DNA of 64,000 nucleotides, taken from positions 1,054,001 to 1,118,000 of the forward strand of contig CP145422.1 in NCBI GenBank assembly GCA_036867785.1. The letters run 5' to 3'. The notes below the pieces were generated by a model that was given only the letters and a program-made list of their open reading frames with translations, was not told the DNA's origin and searched no databases. Every line of letters starts with the position of its first letter. Positions within the stretch are counted from its first letter, which is position 1. Positions 1-11,611 of the stretch are shown one piece after another. The translations under genes were made by a program, and so were the position numbers. The stretch is from Plasmodiophora brassicae (taxonomy: Eukaryota; Endomyxa: Phytomyxea; Phytomyxea; Plasmodiophorida).

Positions 1-263
1 AGCCTCATCGACGTCCGCGCAGGTCGCCGCAACTCGTTCGGGGCGCCTGTGCCCCGTTGCCGTTTGATACCACGATCCACGGTCACGTCCCGGTATTCGC
101 GTTTCCGACTGTCGTAGGGGTTGCCGCGCGACACACAAACGCAGAGCGTCGCGTCCCGCCAACGCAGCAGCACGTTTCGCCTGCGCGTATGCCAACGTGG
201 ACGTCGCGGCAACCGGGGGGTTCTACATCTGGCCTGTATATTGCATTACGACGCCGGCCAGGC

Positions 264-1211
264 TCACTCGGCATCGATATCGTCATCACCGTCCACTTGC
301 CGGTTCTGCATCTCGAACGCTTCAAGCTGCGACGCCAGCGCCTTCTCGTCCTTCTCGGTGACGGCGCGCGCCTCCTGCTTGACGTTGACGTCGCCGCCGT
401 GCTTCGCGATCCGGGCGCCGATCACATCGCAAACCTGCCTGACGATGGCAACGCCCTTCTCCTTGTCCAGCGACACGGTCGAGATGACGTAGAGCGGCGG
501 CGCGATCAGCTTGATGGATATGGGGAAGTCCTCAGTGGACAGCTTCAGCCCTTCAGCCAGCGCGTCCTTCACCGCGTCGATGCCTTCGTATTTGAAACAG
601 GTCACCTCGAGATCGGCCCGAATCTTGACGGCCTGGGGAGTCAGGCGCCTCTCGATCTGCTTCAGGAGCTCGGCCCGGACGGTGGGGGACATGTCCAGCC
701 CGGCGAGGACCGTCTCCGGGTCAGTGATCGCCAGCTTGAACGCGGTGCACGCGTGCCCAAACTTCTTGTACAGTGGCCAGGCGATGGCCTTCAGAAGGTC
801 TTCCACGGGGATGTGCACCTTGCCGGACACCTGACGCATGATGGAGTGCACCGTCTTGGACATGTTCCACTTGTTCTCCATGGCCTCAATCTCCTCCGGC
901 GTCACACGCCGCTTCGACAGGTCAATGTACCCTTTCTCCTTGTCAACGCGCAGGACGACGACGACCTCCATGCGCCCGACCCGGATCAGCTTGTTCACGG
1001 ATCGGATGCGCCGGCGGGACAGCTCCGACAGGAGGATCATGCCCTCGACGCCATTGTACTCGAGCAGCGACACGTACGCGCCCATCTCGGCGATGCTCTT
1101 CACCTGGACCATGACGGTCTGGTCGACCTCCGGGAATCTCTCCTCGTACATCCGGCATTGCAGGTCCTGGACGGTGAGCTCCTCATCGTCCATCGGCGTC
1201 GTCGCTGTCAT
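264..1211 (-). CDS. EIF2S1: Translation initiation factor eIF2 subunit alpha
   Basis: A single uninterrupted 315-residue frame, the usual length for eIF2-alpha. The N-terminal S1-type RNA-binding domain spans about residues 28-100 and contains the highly conserved SIAEMGAYVSLLEYN stretch. The regulatory loop LLSELSRRRIRS places Ser65 at the position of human Ser51, the residue phosphorylated by eIF2-alpha kinases, so stress control of initiation is probably possible. The helical and alpha/beta C-terminal domain follows, and the tail is acidic (DGDDDIDAE), as in other eukaryotes. The product is a cytosolic subunit of the eIF2-GTP-Met-tRNAi ternary complex. The start is the only ATG in frame before the S1 domain. 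The absence of introns is unusual among its neighbours. Identification rests on family recognition and is very secure. Confidence 0.97.
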   Translation of the reverse strand: MTATTPMDDEELTVQDLQCRMYEERFPEVDQTVMVQVKSIAEMGAYVSLLEYNGVEGMILLSELSRRRIRSVNKLIRVGRMEVVVVLRVDKEKGYIDLSKRRVTPEEIEAMENKWNMSKTVHSIMRQVSGKVHIPVEDLLKAIAWPLYKKFGHACTAFKLAITDPETVLAGLDMSPTVRAELLKQIERRLTPQAVKIRADLEVTCFKYEGIDAVKDALAEGLKLSTEDFPISIKLIAPPLYVISTVSLDKEKGVAIVRQVCDVIGARIAKHGGDVNVKQEARAVTEKDEKALASQLEAFEMQNRQVDGDDDIDAE

Positions 1212-1514
1212 GGCGGCCTGGTTGACAACGAATCCCGCGGAGTCCGTCGCGCGCCTCCTGCGGACTCCGCGACCGGAACATACCTGTGGCCTGTGGGCTG
1301 ACCGACGAACGTACGGTAGGTAGGCGCCCTCGGCGCCTACCTACCCCTGCCCACCCCGATTCGCTGTAGAGGCATACAACGACGACAGGCTTGCGTGGCT
1401 ACGCGTGCCAAGGGTCGTGCCCCAGTATCCCGATTCTTACGTTGCTGTGAAAGCAGCAGATCTGTCCAGCGATCACGTGGCGTCGCGTGCCACGCCACTG
1501 AGCTAACCTCGAGC
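1212..1514. other. Intergenic, no gene seen
   Basis: This holds the divergent upstream regions of the eIF2-alpha gene (leftward) and the small membrane-protein gene (rightward). A short GC-rich near-palindrome built on GTAGGTAGGC / GCCTACCTAC lies at about 1316-1345. I see no convincing TATA box and no RNA gene. Confidence 0.4.
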
Positions 1515-1823
1515 ATGGTTGCGTACTGTCTCTGGGCGATCGTCATGTACTATTCTGTCGGTGGCGCTGTTGCGGATGTCGGCCAAGGCGATGCGTCGGG
1601 GGCGGCGTCGGCGCCATGGCCGGTCGAGGAAAGCGGGGCGCCATCCGGCCACGGCATGCTGATGTGGATGATGGGCGGCGCCGTCACGATGATCCTGCTG
1701 CACACGCTCGGCGCCGTCCTGCTCGCCGTCGTCTGCAAGCGGTACTGGGCCTGGCGGCGCCGCTCCACCAAACAGCCCGAACACGACACCCTGATTCGGG
1801 AGCCGCCCGCCCAGACTGTATAA
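1515..1823 (+). CDS. Small predicted type I membrane protein
   Basis: A 102-residue frame starting at the ATG at 1515. Residues 1-21 form a hydrophobic stretch like a signal peptide, ending near AVADVG. A Gly/Ser/Pro-rich segment follows, then one strong transmembrane helix at about residues 52-75 and a basic, stop-transfer-like cytoplasmic side (CKRYWAWRRR). The frame stays open upstream to 1395, but the extra residues are not hydrophobic and would bury the signal peptide. I do not recognise the family. The gene runs toward CEP41, whose first usable ATG is about 185 bases past this stop. The signal-anchor layout supports it as a real gene, but no conserved domain backs it. Confidence 0.5.
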   Translation: MVAYCLWAIVMYYSVGGAVADVGQGDASGAASAPWPVEESGAPSGHGMLMWMMGGAVTMILLHTLGAVLLAVVCKRYWAWRRRSTKQPEHDTLIREPPAQTV

Positions 1824-2008
1824 ACGCACAGACCCGATTCGCCCATCAGCAGTGCTGGGCCCGCCCAGCGAACAGTCGGATCAGGCATCAATCTGGTTGC
1901 GCCGTTCGGCGAAACCATCCGTCGCTGTGACGGCCGGTTCCCAAGGAGCGCATTGTGACAACCGAAGCGGTCGACGACATCGTCGTTTGTTGCCCGCCCG
2001 CCCGCGCG

Positions 2009-2945
2009 ATGCCGTCGTCGTCCGAGGTGCGGGCCGCACTCGCCGTCATCGGATGCGGCCGACTGACGCTGGTGCCCGCCCAGGTCGTGTCGGCGCGATC
2101 GCGACGCGCCCCTTCCCTGGCCGGGTCGTCGGCGTCGACGAGGCCGCTGCCGGGCGTCACCAGCGCCAAGTACAGGAACGTGGCCGCCGTCGTCGACACG
2201 GGCCGCGTCGCCGTCAAACACGTCGAGAAACGTCGGTCGCTCGTGGCTGGGTACGCCGTCGCCCGCCCCTGGTGATGACGGGTGTGTGTGCTCGTGCGCA
2301 GCGGTGCGCGTCGGCGAGATCTTCAAGCGCGTCTCCAGCAAGGACCTGCACGAGCTGCTGAGCGAGAACCAGGACGTGTCCGAGTCGATCTTCCAGCTGG
2401 AGGAGCCGGCGCCCGATGATGCGGGCCCCGCCTGCGCCCTGGGGCACGCGTCCAGCGCTCGCGTCGTCGAGGTCAGCAGCGACCGACAGGACGAGGGCGC
2501 CGCCGCGCCGTTCCTGCTCCTGGACGTTCGCGCCGCCAGCGCCTACGAGCAAGGGCACATTCGGGGGGCGCGGCCGTACCCGGCGCTGGACCTGCGCCGC
2601 GATCGGGTCACCGTCGAGCTGATGCGGTTCAAGCAGGACGCCGGGCGCCCCGTCATCGTCTACTCGGACAGCGAACGCGAGGTCGTCGACCTGGGCACGC
2701 TGCTCGTCCAGAAGCACTTCCCGAACATCAGCATCCTGTCCGCCAGCTTCGGCACGTACGCCAGACGGTTCCCCGAGGACGTCGTCGGCGTCGTCCGGGG
2801 CGAACCCGTCGCCGCACCCAGCAAGAAGGCGCCCGCCAAGGTCTACGTTGCCAGGCGCACCTACCCGGACGTGGCTCGGCCGGCGCCGCCCGGTGCCGCC
2901 TCCAAGGCCTCCTCCATCAGCAGCGCGCCCTGGAAGCCCGCCTAG
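2009..2945 (+). CDS. CEP41: CEP41-like centrosomal/ciliary protein with rhodanese domain
   Basis: Two exons, 2009-2231 and 2302-2945, giving about 288 residues. The N-terminal part carries the CEP41 signature, KYRNVAAVVDTG followed by a KxxEK segment, then EIFKR at the start of exon 2. A rhodanese fold occupies about residues 145-250, with LLLDVR, a GHIRGA-type turn and IVYSDSER. The position of the catalytic Cys loop has no cysteine, as in animal CEP41, so this should be a non-enzymatic rhodanese. In animals CEP41 is needed for tubulin polyglutamylation in cilia. The good-looking donor at 2251 breaks the frame, whereas the GT at 2232 keeps it and gives a 70-base intron. An upstream exon is possible. 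The stop lies only 57 bases from the convergent WD-protein stop. Confidence 0.85.
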
Positions 2946-3002
2946 AGCCCACACGACGTGGGTGGACACATCCATAAACCCGCACTGTGTAATAATGGTC
3001 GG

Positions 3003-5717
3003 TTATGGCGGCTTCCTCCGGTGCGGTGATCGCCGGGCGCGCCCCTGCTGCTGCTGCTGCTGCATTGACGCCGTCAGCGCCCGGTCGACCTGGGCCTGGA
3101 CGAGCGCCACCAGCTGCCCCGAGTACGACTCCAGCAGCGTCCGCGTCGACTCCGGGTCCATCTGGACGGCGGTGGCCCGCCCGAGGTCGTCCGCGCCCAG
3201 CGCCTCCTGCAGCATCGTCGCCATGCGGCGCAGCGCGTCGCGCACGTCGGGGCAATCGTGCCCGCCCGCCCGCATCGTCCTGTACGTCTTCACCTGCCTG
3301 CCCAGGTCGCTCTCGATCGTCACCACCGCATCCAGCAGCGATGCGGAGCGCCCGTCGACGGCTGCGTCGTCGTCCGGTCGTCGTTGGCCTGGCGGCGGCG
3401 GCGACTGCGACCGGAACCGCTTCGGGATCGTCGTCGACCGCCGCACCGGCGAGACGGACCGCGGCCGCCCGAGCCGGCCGCGGTCTGTCCCGGGCGGCGT
3501 TCCCGCGTCGCCGTCGTCGTCGTCGTCGACCGCGTCGCTTAGCCCGCCGACCCTGCCACCCGCGTCAGTCAGGTTGCAGGCGCGCGCCGCCGCCCCGATG
3601 GAGAACGTACAGGTCGGGCTCGTCGTCGGTGTCGAGCGCGATGCTGCTGGCGTCGTCGTCGTCGATGACGTCGCCGGGACGAACGGTGACCGGCGGCGGG
3701 CGGCGCATGGCGCTGACGAGGTCGGCGTCCAGGCGCCAGACGCGGACGCAGCCGTCGGCGCCGGCCGTGTACAGGCGCCGGCCGTCGTCGGAGCAGCGGG
3801 CGGCGGTCGCACCCGGGTGCGCCGCGCACCGGGCGACCGTCGCGCCCGACACCCAGTCGACGAGGCGCACGACGCCGTCGTCGCCGCAGACGACGAGCAG
3901 CACGCCGGACGCGTCCACGCTGGTCGTCGTCGGTGCGGGGCGCCGGCGCAGACGACGCAGGCGCCGGTGCGGGGCGGCCGCCGTCCAGATGCCATGGGGC
4001 GTGATCGCCCAGCGCTCGTCGACGACGGTGACGGGTGCGGCGAGGCGCGCGTCAACGCCGGGCGGGTCGGTGCAGAACGCGCCCAGGTCGCGGACCGAGG
4101 TCCCGTCCGCCGACGTGGTGACCAGCAGGCACGCGCCGGCGCCGTCGCTGGCGAACGCCACCGAGCGCACCGGCGCCCGGTGATCCATGAACGTGCCGAT
4201 CAGCTGCAGGTCCTGGTCGACGTCGTAGATGTTGACGGCCTCGTCCGCGCCGGCCGACGCCTGCGCAGGTGGGTGTGGGATCAGAGGGTGGGTGCGTGCG
4301 CGGCGCGGGGGATACCAGGAGCGACGCGTCCGCCGAGAACGCCAGCGCCAGCACGGTCGCCGCGTGGGTCGCCCGGGCGATGCCGACGCAGGCGAGGCTG
4401 TTGCCCGGGTCGAGCAGGTGCACGTTGCCGTCGGTGTCGGCGACGGCGACGCGCGTCCGATCGGGTGCGGCGACGATGGCGCTGGGCGGGCCCCCGGACG
4501 GCACGTCGTCGGCGATCAGGTCGCCGGTGTCGGCGTCCCAGAGCCGCGTGCGCGCGTCGGCGCCGATCGTCACCAGGCGATCGCCGCCGAGGGCCACGAC
4601 GTCGATGACGGGGGCGGCATGCGACGCCAGGGTGCGTTGCAGGGTGCGCTGCGCGACGTTCCAGACGGTGACGCCGGCGTCGCCCAGGGCGCACGCCAGG
4701 CGCTGGCCGTCGGGCGCCAGCACCATACCCAAGGCGTCGCCGGCGCTCTGCAACGTGGCCAGGTGCGCCAGCGTGCTCGGCGCGAACAGGCGGATCCGGC
4801 CGTGCGCGCCGGCGATGGCGACGACGTCGTCGCGCGCCACGACACAGTGCCCCGTGTCCAGCTTCAGGTCGACCCATTTCTCGAGCGCGCGTCGCTCCAC
4901 CCCGAACCGGCAGAGGATGCCGCCGGACGTCAGGGCGAAGGCGGCGCCGCCCCGTCCGAACGCCACACTGACCAGGCGGGACGACGACGTCAGCACCTTG
5001 GCGTTCCAGGCCGCCGTCAGCTTGGCGCCCTGCTCGGCGATCACGACCGTCGCGGCGTCGCCCGGCGGCGGGTCGGCGATCGTGAAGAACGACAGGTGGG
5101 CGGCATCGCACGCCAGCAGGAGGGTGGACGACGACGACGACGACGTGTCGAGGGCGGTGATGCGGTGCGACGGCGTGCAGGACGCCAGGCAGGTGCCTGT
5201 GGTCGCGCACCAGACCCGTATGACGGGTGCGTCGTCGACCGTGATCAGGTGCGTCGACGAGCGCGCTAGGAACCGGACGAATTCGACGCGCCGGTCGACG
5301 GCGACCTGGCAGACCCGCACCGGTTCGCATTCGTGCAGGTCGTGCAATGTGATACGGTGCGACTGAGGCAAACGTCGTCAGGGAGGGGGCGCGAAGGACG
5401 CGAGTAGGTGCAGCAGCACCCCCGACCCACCTCAGCGATGGCGATCCGTGCGCCGGTGGCGTCGACGTCGAGGCTGACGATGGCGGTTCGGCACGGAATG
5501 AACCGGGTCTGGCGATGCAGGCGCGGGCTGTACAGGACGACCAGGGTGCCGGCTGCGTAGACGACCTCGTCGGAATGCGGCCGCCATCGCAGCGATTCCG
5601 TGCCGGTGCCGCATGCACCGAGGACCCGCTCCAGGGACAGCCGCTACAAGACAGCGGCCGCAGCCACTGAGTTCAACGGTCAGGCGCGCGGAACGTACGG
5701 GCACGTACAGGGCGCAT
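3003..5717 (-). CDS. WDR62/MAPKBP1-like WD40-repeat protein
   Basis: Five exons on the minus strand: 5709-5717, 5431-5643, 4316-5362, 3611-4260 and 3003-3552 (822 residues). All junctions are in phase, with introns of 55-68 bases. The first coding exon is only 9 bases (Met-Arg-Pro). The N-terminus, with SLERVLGACGTG and a VVYAAG...VVLYSP block, matches the opening of WDR62/MAPKBP1. About two WD40 propellers follow, with blades such as VTVWNVAQ, TRLWDADTGD and VRVWRLDAD. The C-terminus is acidic, then Arg/Ser/Pro-rich, with a predicted coiled-coil-like helix and a CAG-encoded run of seven glutamines near 3041-3060. WDR62 relatives are spindle-pole and JNK-scaffold proteins; that function is inferred by family only. 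Confidence 0.85.
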
Positions 5718-6384
5718 CCGGCACCGTCGACAACGATGATGGAACGACCGCCCTGGGACTAGCAGCCCTTCGACGTGATGTTGCCCGGTGGGCACCGTTG
5801 CCCGTTTGCCTGCCTGCGCGCATCGGGGGCTCCTCGGGTTGCCAATGCCGCCTGCTCCTTCCTGTCGCGACAGCACCTGGAACGCGGTTCGACCAGATGC
5901 CTCTGTTATATTCACAAATTCCACTACCTACGGGCGGTGTCTCCTTCGTTGCACCGAACCGCCGGGCCGGTTCGCTGAACTCCTCATGCGTCGTTGTCGT
6001 CCGCGTTGGTGATACGACTCCGAGTGCTGCCGCTGCCGGTTTCTTCTGGTTTCGTCCGACGGCCCGGCCATCTGCTGGTTTCCCAGGCGGGTGGGCCTAC
6101 TGTCTAGCTAAACCGTACGAAGGGCTCGTCCCAGATTCCGGCACGTACGGTAGACACTGATCACCAGCTTGTTTCGACATGGACCCGTGGGACGCATGGT
6201 CGTCCAGAAGCAGAACAACGGATCCGGTGACGTTCTTTGCAGCGCTGCACGGTCTTGCCTGCGAAAGTCGGATGAGTCGGAACTCGGCCCGGCCCGACTT
6301 GGGACGCAAAAAAAGTCAGGGTTGCCGGCGGCGTTGATGTGGCCCTCTATCTACACCGGTTTTTTGTTCGGTAGTCGCCGGTCA
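5718..6384. other. Intergenic between divergent WD-protein and VPS11 genes
   Basis: This is the shared upstream region of two divergently transcribed genes. Open frames here are short and show no family resemblance. A poly-A octamer sits near 6308-6315 and a short T run near 6360. No defined promoter element can be supported. Confidence 0.4.
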
Positions 6385-9300
6385 ATGTACAGCTCGTGGC
6401 GCCGGTTCCAGTTCTTTCAGAAGCGGGTCCTCCCGTCCGGCGATGCGCCGCCCGCTGCTGGTGACGATGCCGCCCGTCTACACGAACAGGGCGTACCTGT
6501 TGTATGCGCGGCTGCTGGACGCGGTCAGCTCGTTTTCGGTGACGGGCAGGGCGTTGTGCGCGTCGTCGATCGCGACCGTATCGTGACCGAGTTCCAGGCC
6601 CACGATTCTGTCACGCACGTCATCAGGGTCGGGGGCTGGTTACGTAGTGGCCGTCTCCATCCGGTTTGACGTCCTCACGACAGGTTTCGCATCGCAATGT
6701 GCTGGTCACCGTTGGCGTTGACCTGGAGCGGGACCTGTCGCCCGCCGCCATCAAATTATGGCACATGGACCAGACGGAAGGCGACCCTGTTCTCGCGCAC
6801 GAAATCCGCCCGTTCACCTCCGATAAGGTGCAGGCGGCACCCATCACCTGCGTTGCCGTCCAGGACGACCTATCGCATATTGCGATCGGGCTCGGCAATG
6901 GCGCCGTGCTTCTTCTCGTCGGTGACATACTTCGTGGCCGGTATAAGACGTACCGTCTGCGGCACAACGGGCCCTGTGTCACATCAGGTTCGCGTTCCAG
7001 ACCGAACCGTCGAACTCGCTACTGAGGGGATCGTGCATTCAGTTCATTTCGCGTCGAGCTCTGTGCTGTTCCTGACGACGACGTCATCGGTGTCGTCAGT
7101 GCAGGTCCTGGTTGCCGGGCATCCAGAGACCATGCTGGACGCCGCTGACGGATGCGATATGCACTGTAGCGCCGTCAGCGATACGGGCGCCCTGGTCGTC
7201 GGCCGCCCATCGGGAATATTCTTTTTCGAACTCGACGATGTGGGCCCTTGCTACGGATTCGAAAGCCGGAAGCGGTCGTTGCACTGGTTCCATGCGTACC
7301 TGGTCACTGTGTCGGATCACAAGAGCGACCCGTCGAAGCACGAGCTTACCGTGTATGACCTCCGGAACAAGTTCATTGCGTTCTCTGGCGTCTTTGACGC
7401 TATTGCGCACGTTCTTATTGAATGGGGCGCTCTCATTGTCGTTCCCCAGCACAGCCCTCGGAAGGTCGCCGTGCTTAGATCTGTCTTTGTCTGCCGTCCC
7501 TTACGTTTGCCGGCTGCGTAGCTGATCGAGTTAACGGAATCGGACCTGACCACCAAAATGGATATGCTCTTTAAGAGGAACCTGTTTCCGATTGCCATCA
7601 GTCTCGCGCAAAGTCAGGCCCTGGACCAATCGTTCGTCATGGAAATTGTCAAGCGATATGGCGACCATCTCTATGAGAAAGGTAGATGAGAATTCCGTCT
7701 CGCTGCGCTAGGCGATAATGTCGCTCCCGGATCAGGTGATTACCATGGCGCGATGAGGGAGTATCTGGACACGGTGACCCCTGGCACGGCCTACGTTGAA
7801 CCGTCTTACGTCATCCGCAAGTACCTCGACGCCCGCCTATCGGATGACCTAACGGCGTACCTCGAAGCTCTGCACTCCAACTCGTGTGCGACGAAGTTGC
7901 ATACGACATTGCTGCTCAATTGTTTCACCCGCGCTAAACTGGACGAGAAGTTAACCGCGTTCCTGAGCAACACCAAGTCGAACAAGTTCGATGTCGACAA
8001 TGCGATCCAGGTCTGCATGTCAGCGGGCTACCTGGACCATGCCCTGCAACTGGCAACCAAGAACGGCAGGACGGACGCAGCCATCAAGATCCTTCTTGCA
8101 ATGGGTGATTTCGCTGCTGTCTGCCTGTTCATATCCAAGCTGCCGTTCGAGGAAGCCGAAGCCTGCCTCAGACTTCATGGACATCTGCTATTTGAGGAAG
8201 CGCCCGAGCAGACGTCCGCCCTTCTTGAGCGGCTCTGCACCGAGTTTGCCCCATCGCTCGATGGGAAGACTAAGCACCGCGCGAATCCAGACGAATTTAT
8301 TCACTTGTTCGTCGGCCGGCCCGACGACCTGAGGAAGTTCCTTGAGAGCATTGTTGCGAAGGTGTATCCGCCCCTTGCGTGATTCCTGACAAGCGTTCTA
8401 ATCGCGTCGCCTAGATCCCGAATTCGTCTTCCACAGTTTACACGACGCTCTTGGAGGTGTACTTGCGAAGTGTCGATCCGTCCCAGCTGTCCTCCCCAGG
8501 AGGCACGTCAGACAAGATTCTACGGTTATTGTCGACCCAGCAAACAAAGTCTGTGCGATGTTACGTTGCTCTATGTGATGCAAATCTGACGGCAACGTTC
8601 AGGTACGACCCAGAGCTTGCGCTTGTACTTGTGAAGCGTTACAAGTTCACTGCGGGCGTGCTTTTCCTGTATCAGAAACTGAAGCTGTATCTCGACATTC
8701 TGGAGCACCACTTTCAGGTACGGTGTCGACCATACGCGACGTCGTCGACGCCTAAACCCTGTCGTCAGTGTAACGATGCGAACGAGATACTGGAGACGTG
8801 CATATATTACGGCGATGAGGAACCCAACCTCTGGCTTCGCGCGCTGTCGTACTTTGCCGATAACGCACGACACTCGTCCAATGCCGAAAGTATTCAACAA
8901 GTTCTCCGACGTCAGTGTTGCCATCTATGTGTCGTTTCGTATCCCGTGCCTTACGGCCAGGTTCTCCTCAGACATCCAGGAGACCAGGCTCCTGCCTCCG
9001 TTGATGGTCATCCAGATCCTGTCAAGGAACCAATCGATTCCGTTGGCCATCGTCAAAGACTTTTTACTGCAATCGCTTACGTACGAGCAGTCGTTGCTGG
9101 ATGATGACCGGCGCCGGATCGACGAGTATCGCGCGGAGACGGCGGATATTCGTGCAAAGATCGAGCGCCTTGAGACGCAGCCGGTTTCGTTCCAGGCAAC
9201 GACTTGCAGCGAATGCAATGCGATGCTGTCGGAACCGCCTGTGATCCATTTCCTGTGCATGCATTCCTACCACGAGCGGTGCATGGAGAACATGCAGACC

Positions 9301-9543
9301 ACGGCCGCTGGCGTCGCCCATTGCCCGATCTGCTACGCCGACTACAAGAAGATCGTGGAGATCGACGAGTCGATGAAAGCGAGCGCGTCCGACCACGAGG
9401 CGTTCTTCCACAAGCTGCACGACGCGGACGACGGGTTCGCCGCCGTTGCCGAGTACTTCGGTCGGGGCATCGTCGAAGGACTGCAGACGACGGCGACGAC
9501 GACGACGTCGGCCCGCCTTCATCATGACCGCCCGTCCATATAG
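6385..9543 (+). CDS. VPS11: Vacuolar protein sorting 11 (HOPS/CORVET core subunit)
   Basis: Eight exons: 6385-6627, 6684-6987, 7043-7464, 7522-7681, 7736-8361, 8415-8717, 8769-8910 and 8972-9543 (923 residues). Every splice phase closes on the VPS11 family sequence, and introns are 51-61 bases. The start is set by the family's N-terminal WRRFQFF motif. The order is a beta-propeller-like N-terminus (NVLVTVG, GLGNGAVLLL), a long alpha-solenoid (YGDHLYEKG, EPSYVIRKYLDA, HTTLLLNCF, KLPFEEAEA) and a C-terminal RING-H2 (CSECNAM...CMHSYHERC...CPIC). The RING is followed by an Asp/Glu- and Thr-rich tail. VPS11 scaffolds the tethering complexes that drive fusion at late endosomes and lysosomes. This is a complete, normal-length gene. 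Confidence 0.95.
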
Positions 9544-9863
9544 AGTGTTCCACATGCGTCGACTGTCGTCCCGCGCGCCCACGTGCACGATGCATTACAG
9601 GCCGCGTCTACCTCGCTGGCAACGTGCAGGGCTGTGGCGCCGCCCCATTGCAATGCAGGTCGTATTTAAACACGTTGGTCGAGCGCAATGCAATCATTGT
9701 CGATGGACGCGTCGCTCCGGGGCAGTGTCGCAGCATCGTCGAGGGGCGGTCCCCAGCCCATGTCATCTTGTGGATATGCGGGGCGCTTGGATCGCGATGG
9801 CGTACCTGTTGACGATCGCGTGCGTGCCTCGTGGGCAAGGCGGTGGCGCCGGCTGGGCCTGTC

Positions 9864-10337
9864 ATGGCGCTGTATAACTACTCGTCGAAGACGCTGATGG
9901 GCAACTGGCGAGAGGATCGGCTGGCACCCAGCAAGGTCCTGTCCGAGATCCACGTCCGCCCGGTCGACAACGACGTTCAGGCCGGCCGCATGAAACGATT
10001 CACGAACCCGACCACGCAGGGCACCATCGCCGACTACGGCAAGGTACCCCTGTGTCGTTGCACCCGGACGACACGCGTGTCCCCAGCGTTAACGGCGCTG
10101 CCACTACAGAACGATTTCTCGACGACCAACGGGCAGTCGTTCCGATGGCCGGGCCAGGTCAACGTGTCCACCGAGCCGGTCAAGATGATCCGGCTGAAGA
10201 CGTTCAGCCCGGAACAGTCGACGCGTAGCGTCAAGGGCCCGCTGATCGGGTTCGGCGCCGTCCTGCCGCGACATCCGGTCGGCCAGTACAGCAGGTGGAG
10301 CCCAGCCCAAGGCGTCGGCATGGTCTCCACCACCTGA
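9864..10337 (+). CDS. CFAP107-like axonemal protein (tentative)
   Basis: Two exons, 9864-10043 and 10110-10337, separated by a 66-base GTACCC...CTACAG intron in phase 0; 135 residues. The N-terminus has YSSKTLMGNWREDR, which resembles the KYSxKVLxGNWxEER start of CFAP107 (C1orf158), a microtubule inner protein of ciliary doublets. The remainder is basic, Pro/Ser-rich and without predicted globular structure, as expected of a microtubule inner protein. The rest of the alignment is weak, so the family name is tentative. The ATG at 9864 is preferred because the GNW motif lies close to the N-terminus in the family. Confidence 0.5.
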   Translation: MALYNYSSKTLMGNWREDRLAPSKVLSEIHVRPVDNDVQAGRMKRFTNPTTQGTIADYGKVPLCRCTRTTRVSPALTALPLQNDFSTTNGQSFRWPGQVNVSTEPVKMIRLKTFSPEQSTRSVKGPLIGFGAVLPRHPVGQYSRWSPAQGVGMVSTT

Positions 10338-10709
10338 CCGTGTTGTCAGGGCGCTGGCGTCGACAGCGCATTCGGCGTTCGGTGGGCCACATGCGCTCGA
10401 CGACCACAAGCGGGCCGTCCCGCCTGCAATGGACCCGAACGTACCGGCGGGGGTGTCATCCGAGCAAATCGAGCAGAAGAACCAGGCACGTCAGCGCTGC
10501 CCCATCCAGGTACCGTCTACGGCCCCGTACTGAGCGTTCACCGCTGACGACGGCTTGCGTCAGGACCCGAATCGCGACATCCCAGCAACGTCGCTGCCGG
10601 GCTTGGGCCAACGCGCCTTCCAGTCGCCCAAAGCCAAGGGCCGCTCGGCAGCGCACGCCTGAATCCAAACAACGATAACAATGACGTCGCTCTTGGTTGT
10701 ACCATAGCG
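10338..10709. other. Convergent intergenic region
   Basis: This lies between the 3' ends of the CFAP107-like gene and the leftward methyltransferase gene. Several frames stay open by base composition, but none shows a domain or splice logic. Nothing else is seen. Confidence 0.35.
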
Positions 10710-11611
10710 TTATTCGTTGCCGGGTTCGAGGTTGCGTCCCGGTTCGGATGCGGGGGCAGCGACCTTGTCCTGTTTACGCAGGACGTAGATGTAGTGGACC
10801 AGGTCGACCAGGTCGGCCTCGTACGACTGTTTCGGCTTGTCGATCGTGACGGTCGACTCGAGCGTCCAGGCGGGGACGGCCTGGAAGTAGTGGGCCCTCG
10901 TGTTGGGCGTGCCGAACGATATGCAGATGTAGACGCCACCTGTGTGCGCACTGCTTCAGCAATGCAGAAACGACAACGCCATTGGCGTGGCGAGCAGCCG
11001 ACCCGGTTTCAGGACGCGATTGACCTCTTTGAGCATTGTGGATACCTCTGTAGCCGCGTCCTCGCCGCAGGCGAAGCAGTCCAGCGTGCCTTTATCGAGG
11101 CAGACGTCGAACGTCTCGTCGTCGAACTTCAGGTCACGGACGTCCATGGTCAGGTCTATGGGACACGAGGTCGCCCGTCAGCGGCAGACATAGAGAGCGC
11201 TCGCGCGCGACCTCGGCTGACATTTCATCTCGATCAGAAGCTTGTGCTTGTTGTTCATGACGTCGATGACGGTGCGGCACGAGTCGATGTTGACGATATG
11301 TGTGATGCCATCCCGGTACAGCCCTTCACCCAGCCCTGTTGGGCGTGGTTAACAGGCGTTCCGGTCCGAATTGGCTCATCTGCCCCCCTACTGGAATTGC
11401 CACACCCGACGTGAAGGAGAGCGGTTCTCGGCTGTTCGCTGACGTAGGGATAGATATGGGGCTTCAGCGCCGCATAGTTCTGATACCACTCGAAGGAATC
11501 GGGCTCCCTTGCAGCAGTCAGAACGAAGATCAGGCGTCGTGAGGGTCCAGGCGCGCCCTACTTTTCGTATCGTCTCTCCCAGTACGCTTGCAGGTGGTAA
11601 TCGGCGCACAT
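10710..11611 (-). CDS. METTL13/EEF1AKMT4-type class I methyltransferase
   Basis: Five exons on the minus strand: 11562-11611, 11392-11507, 11222-11335, 11003-11155 and 10710-10939 (220 residues). Introns are 54-66 bases and all phases close. The start is the ATG at 11611, just before YWERRYEK. The SAM-binding motif I is LLHVGCGNSRLGE, followed by ITHIVNID (post-I). The LDKGTLDCF element is the hallmark of the METTL13/EEF1AKMT4 group, and VLKPGGVYICISFG is the strand after motif IV. Characterised relatives methylate lysines or the N-terminus of elongation factor EF1A; that substrate is inferred here. Length fits a single catalytic domain without fusion partners. Confidence 0.88.

Noticed and set aside
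57-1301. Plus-strand 414-codon frame opposite eIF2-alpha
   Set aside because: It is an antisense shadow of a highly conserved gene, with composition-driven openness and no domain.
2231-2304. Apparent frameshift between the two CEP41 exons
   Set aside because: The attractive donor at 2251 is out of phase, but the GT at 2232 gives a 70-base intron in frame, and similar GTCGG donors occur in VPS11 and MyTH4-FERM.
3258-5269. Long plus-strand Arg/Ala-rich frames opposite the WD-repeat gene
   Set aside because: Low-complexity shadow translations; the minus-strand exons explain the region completely.
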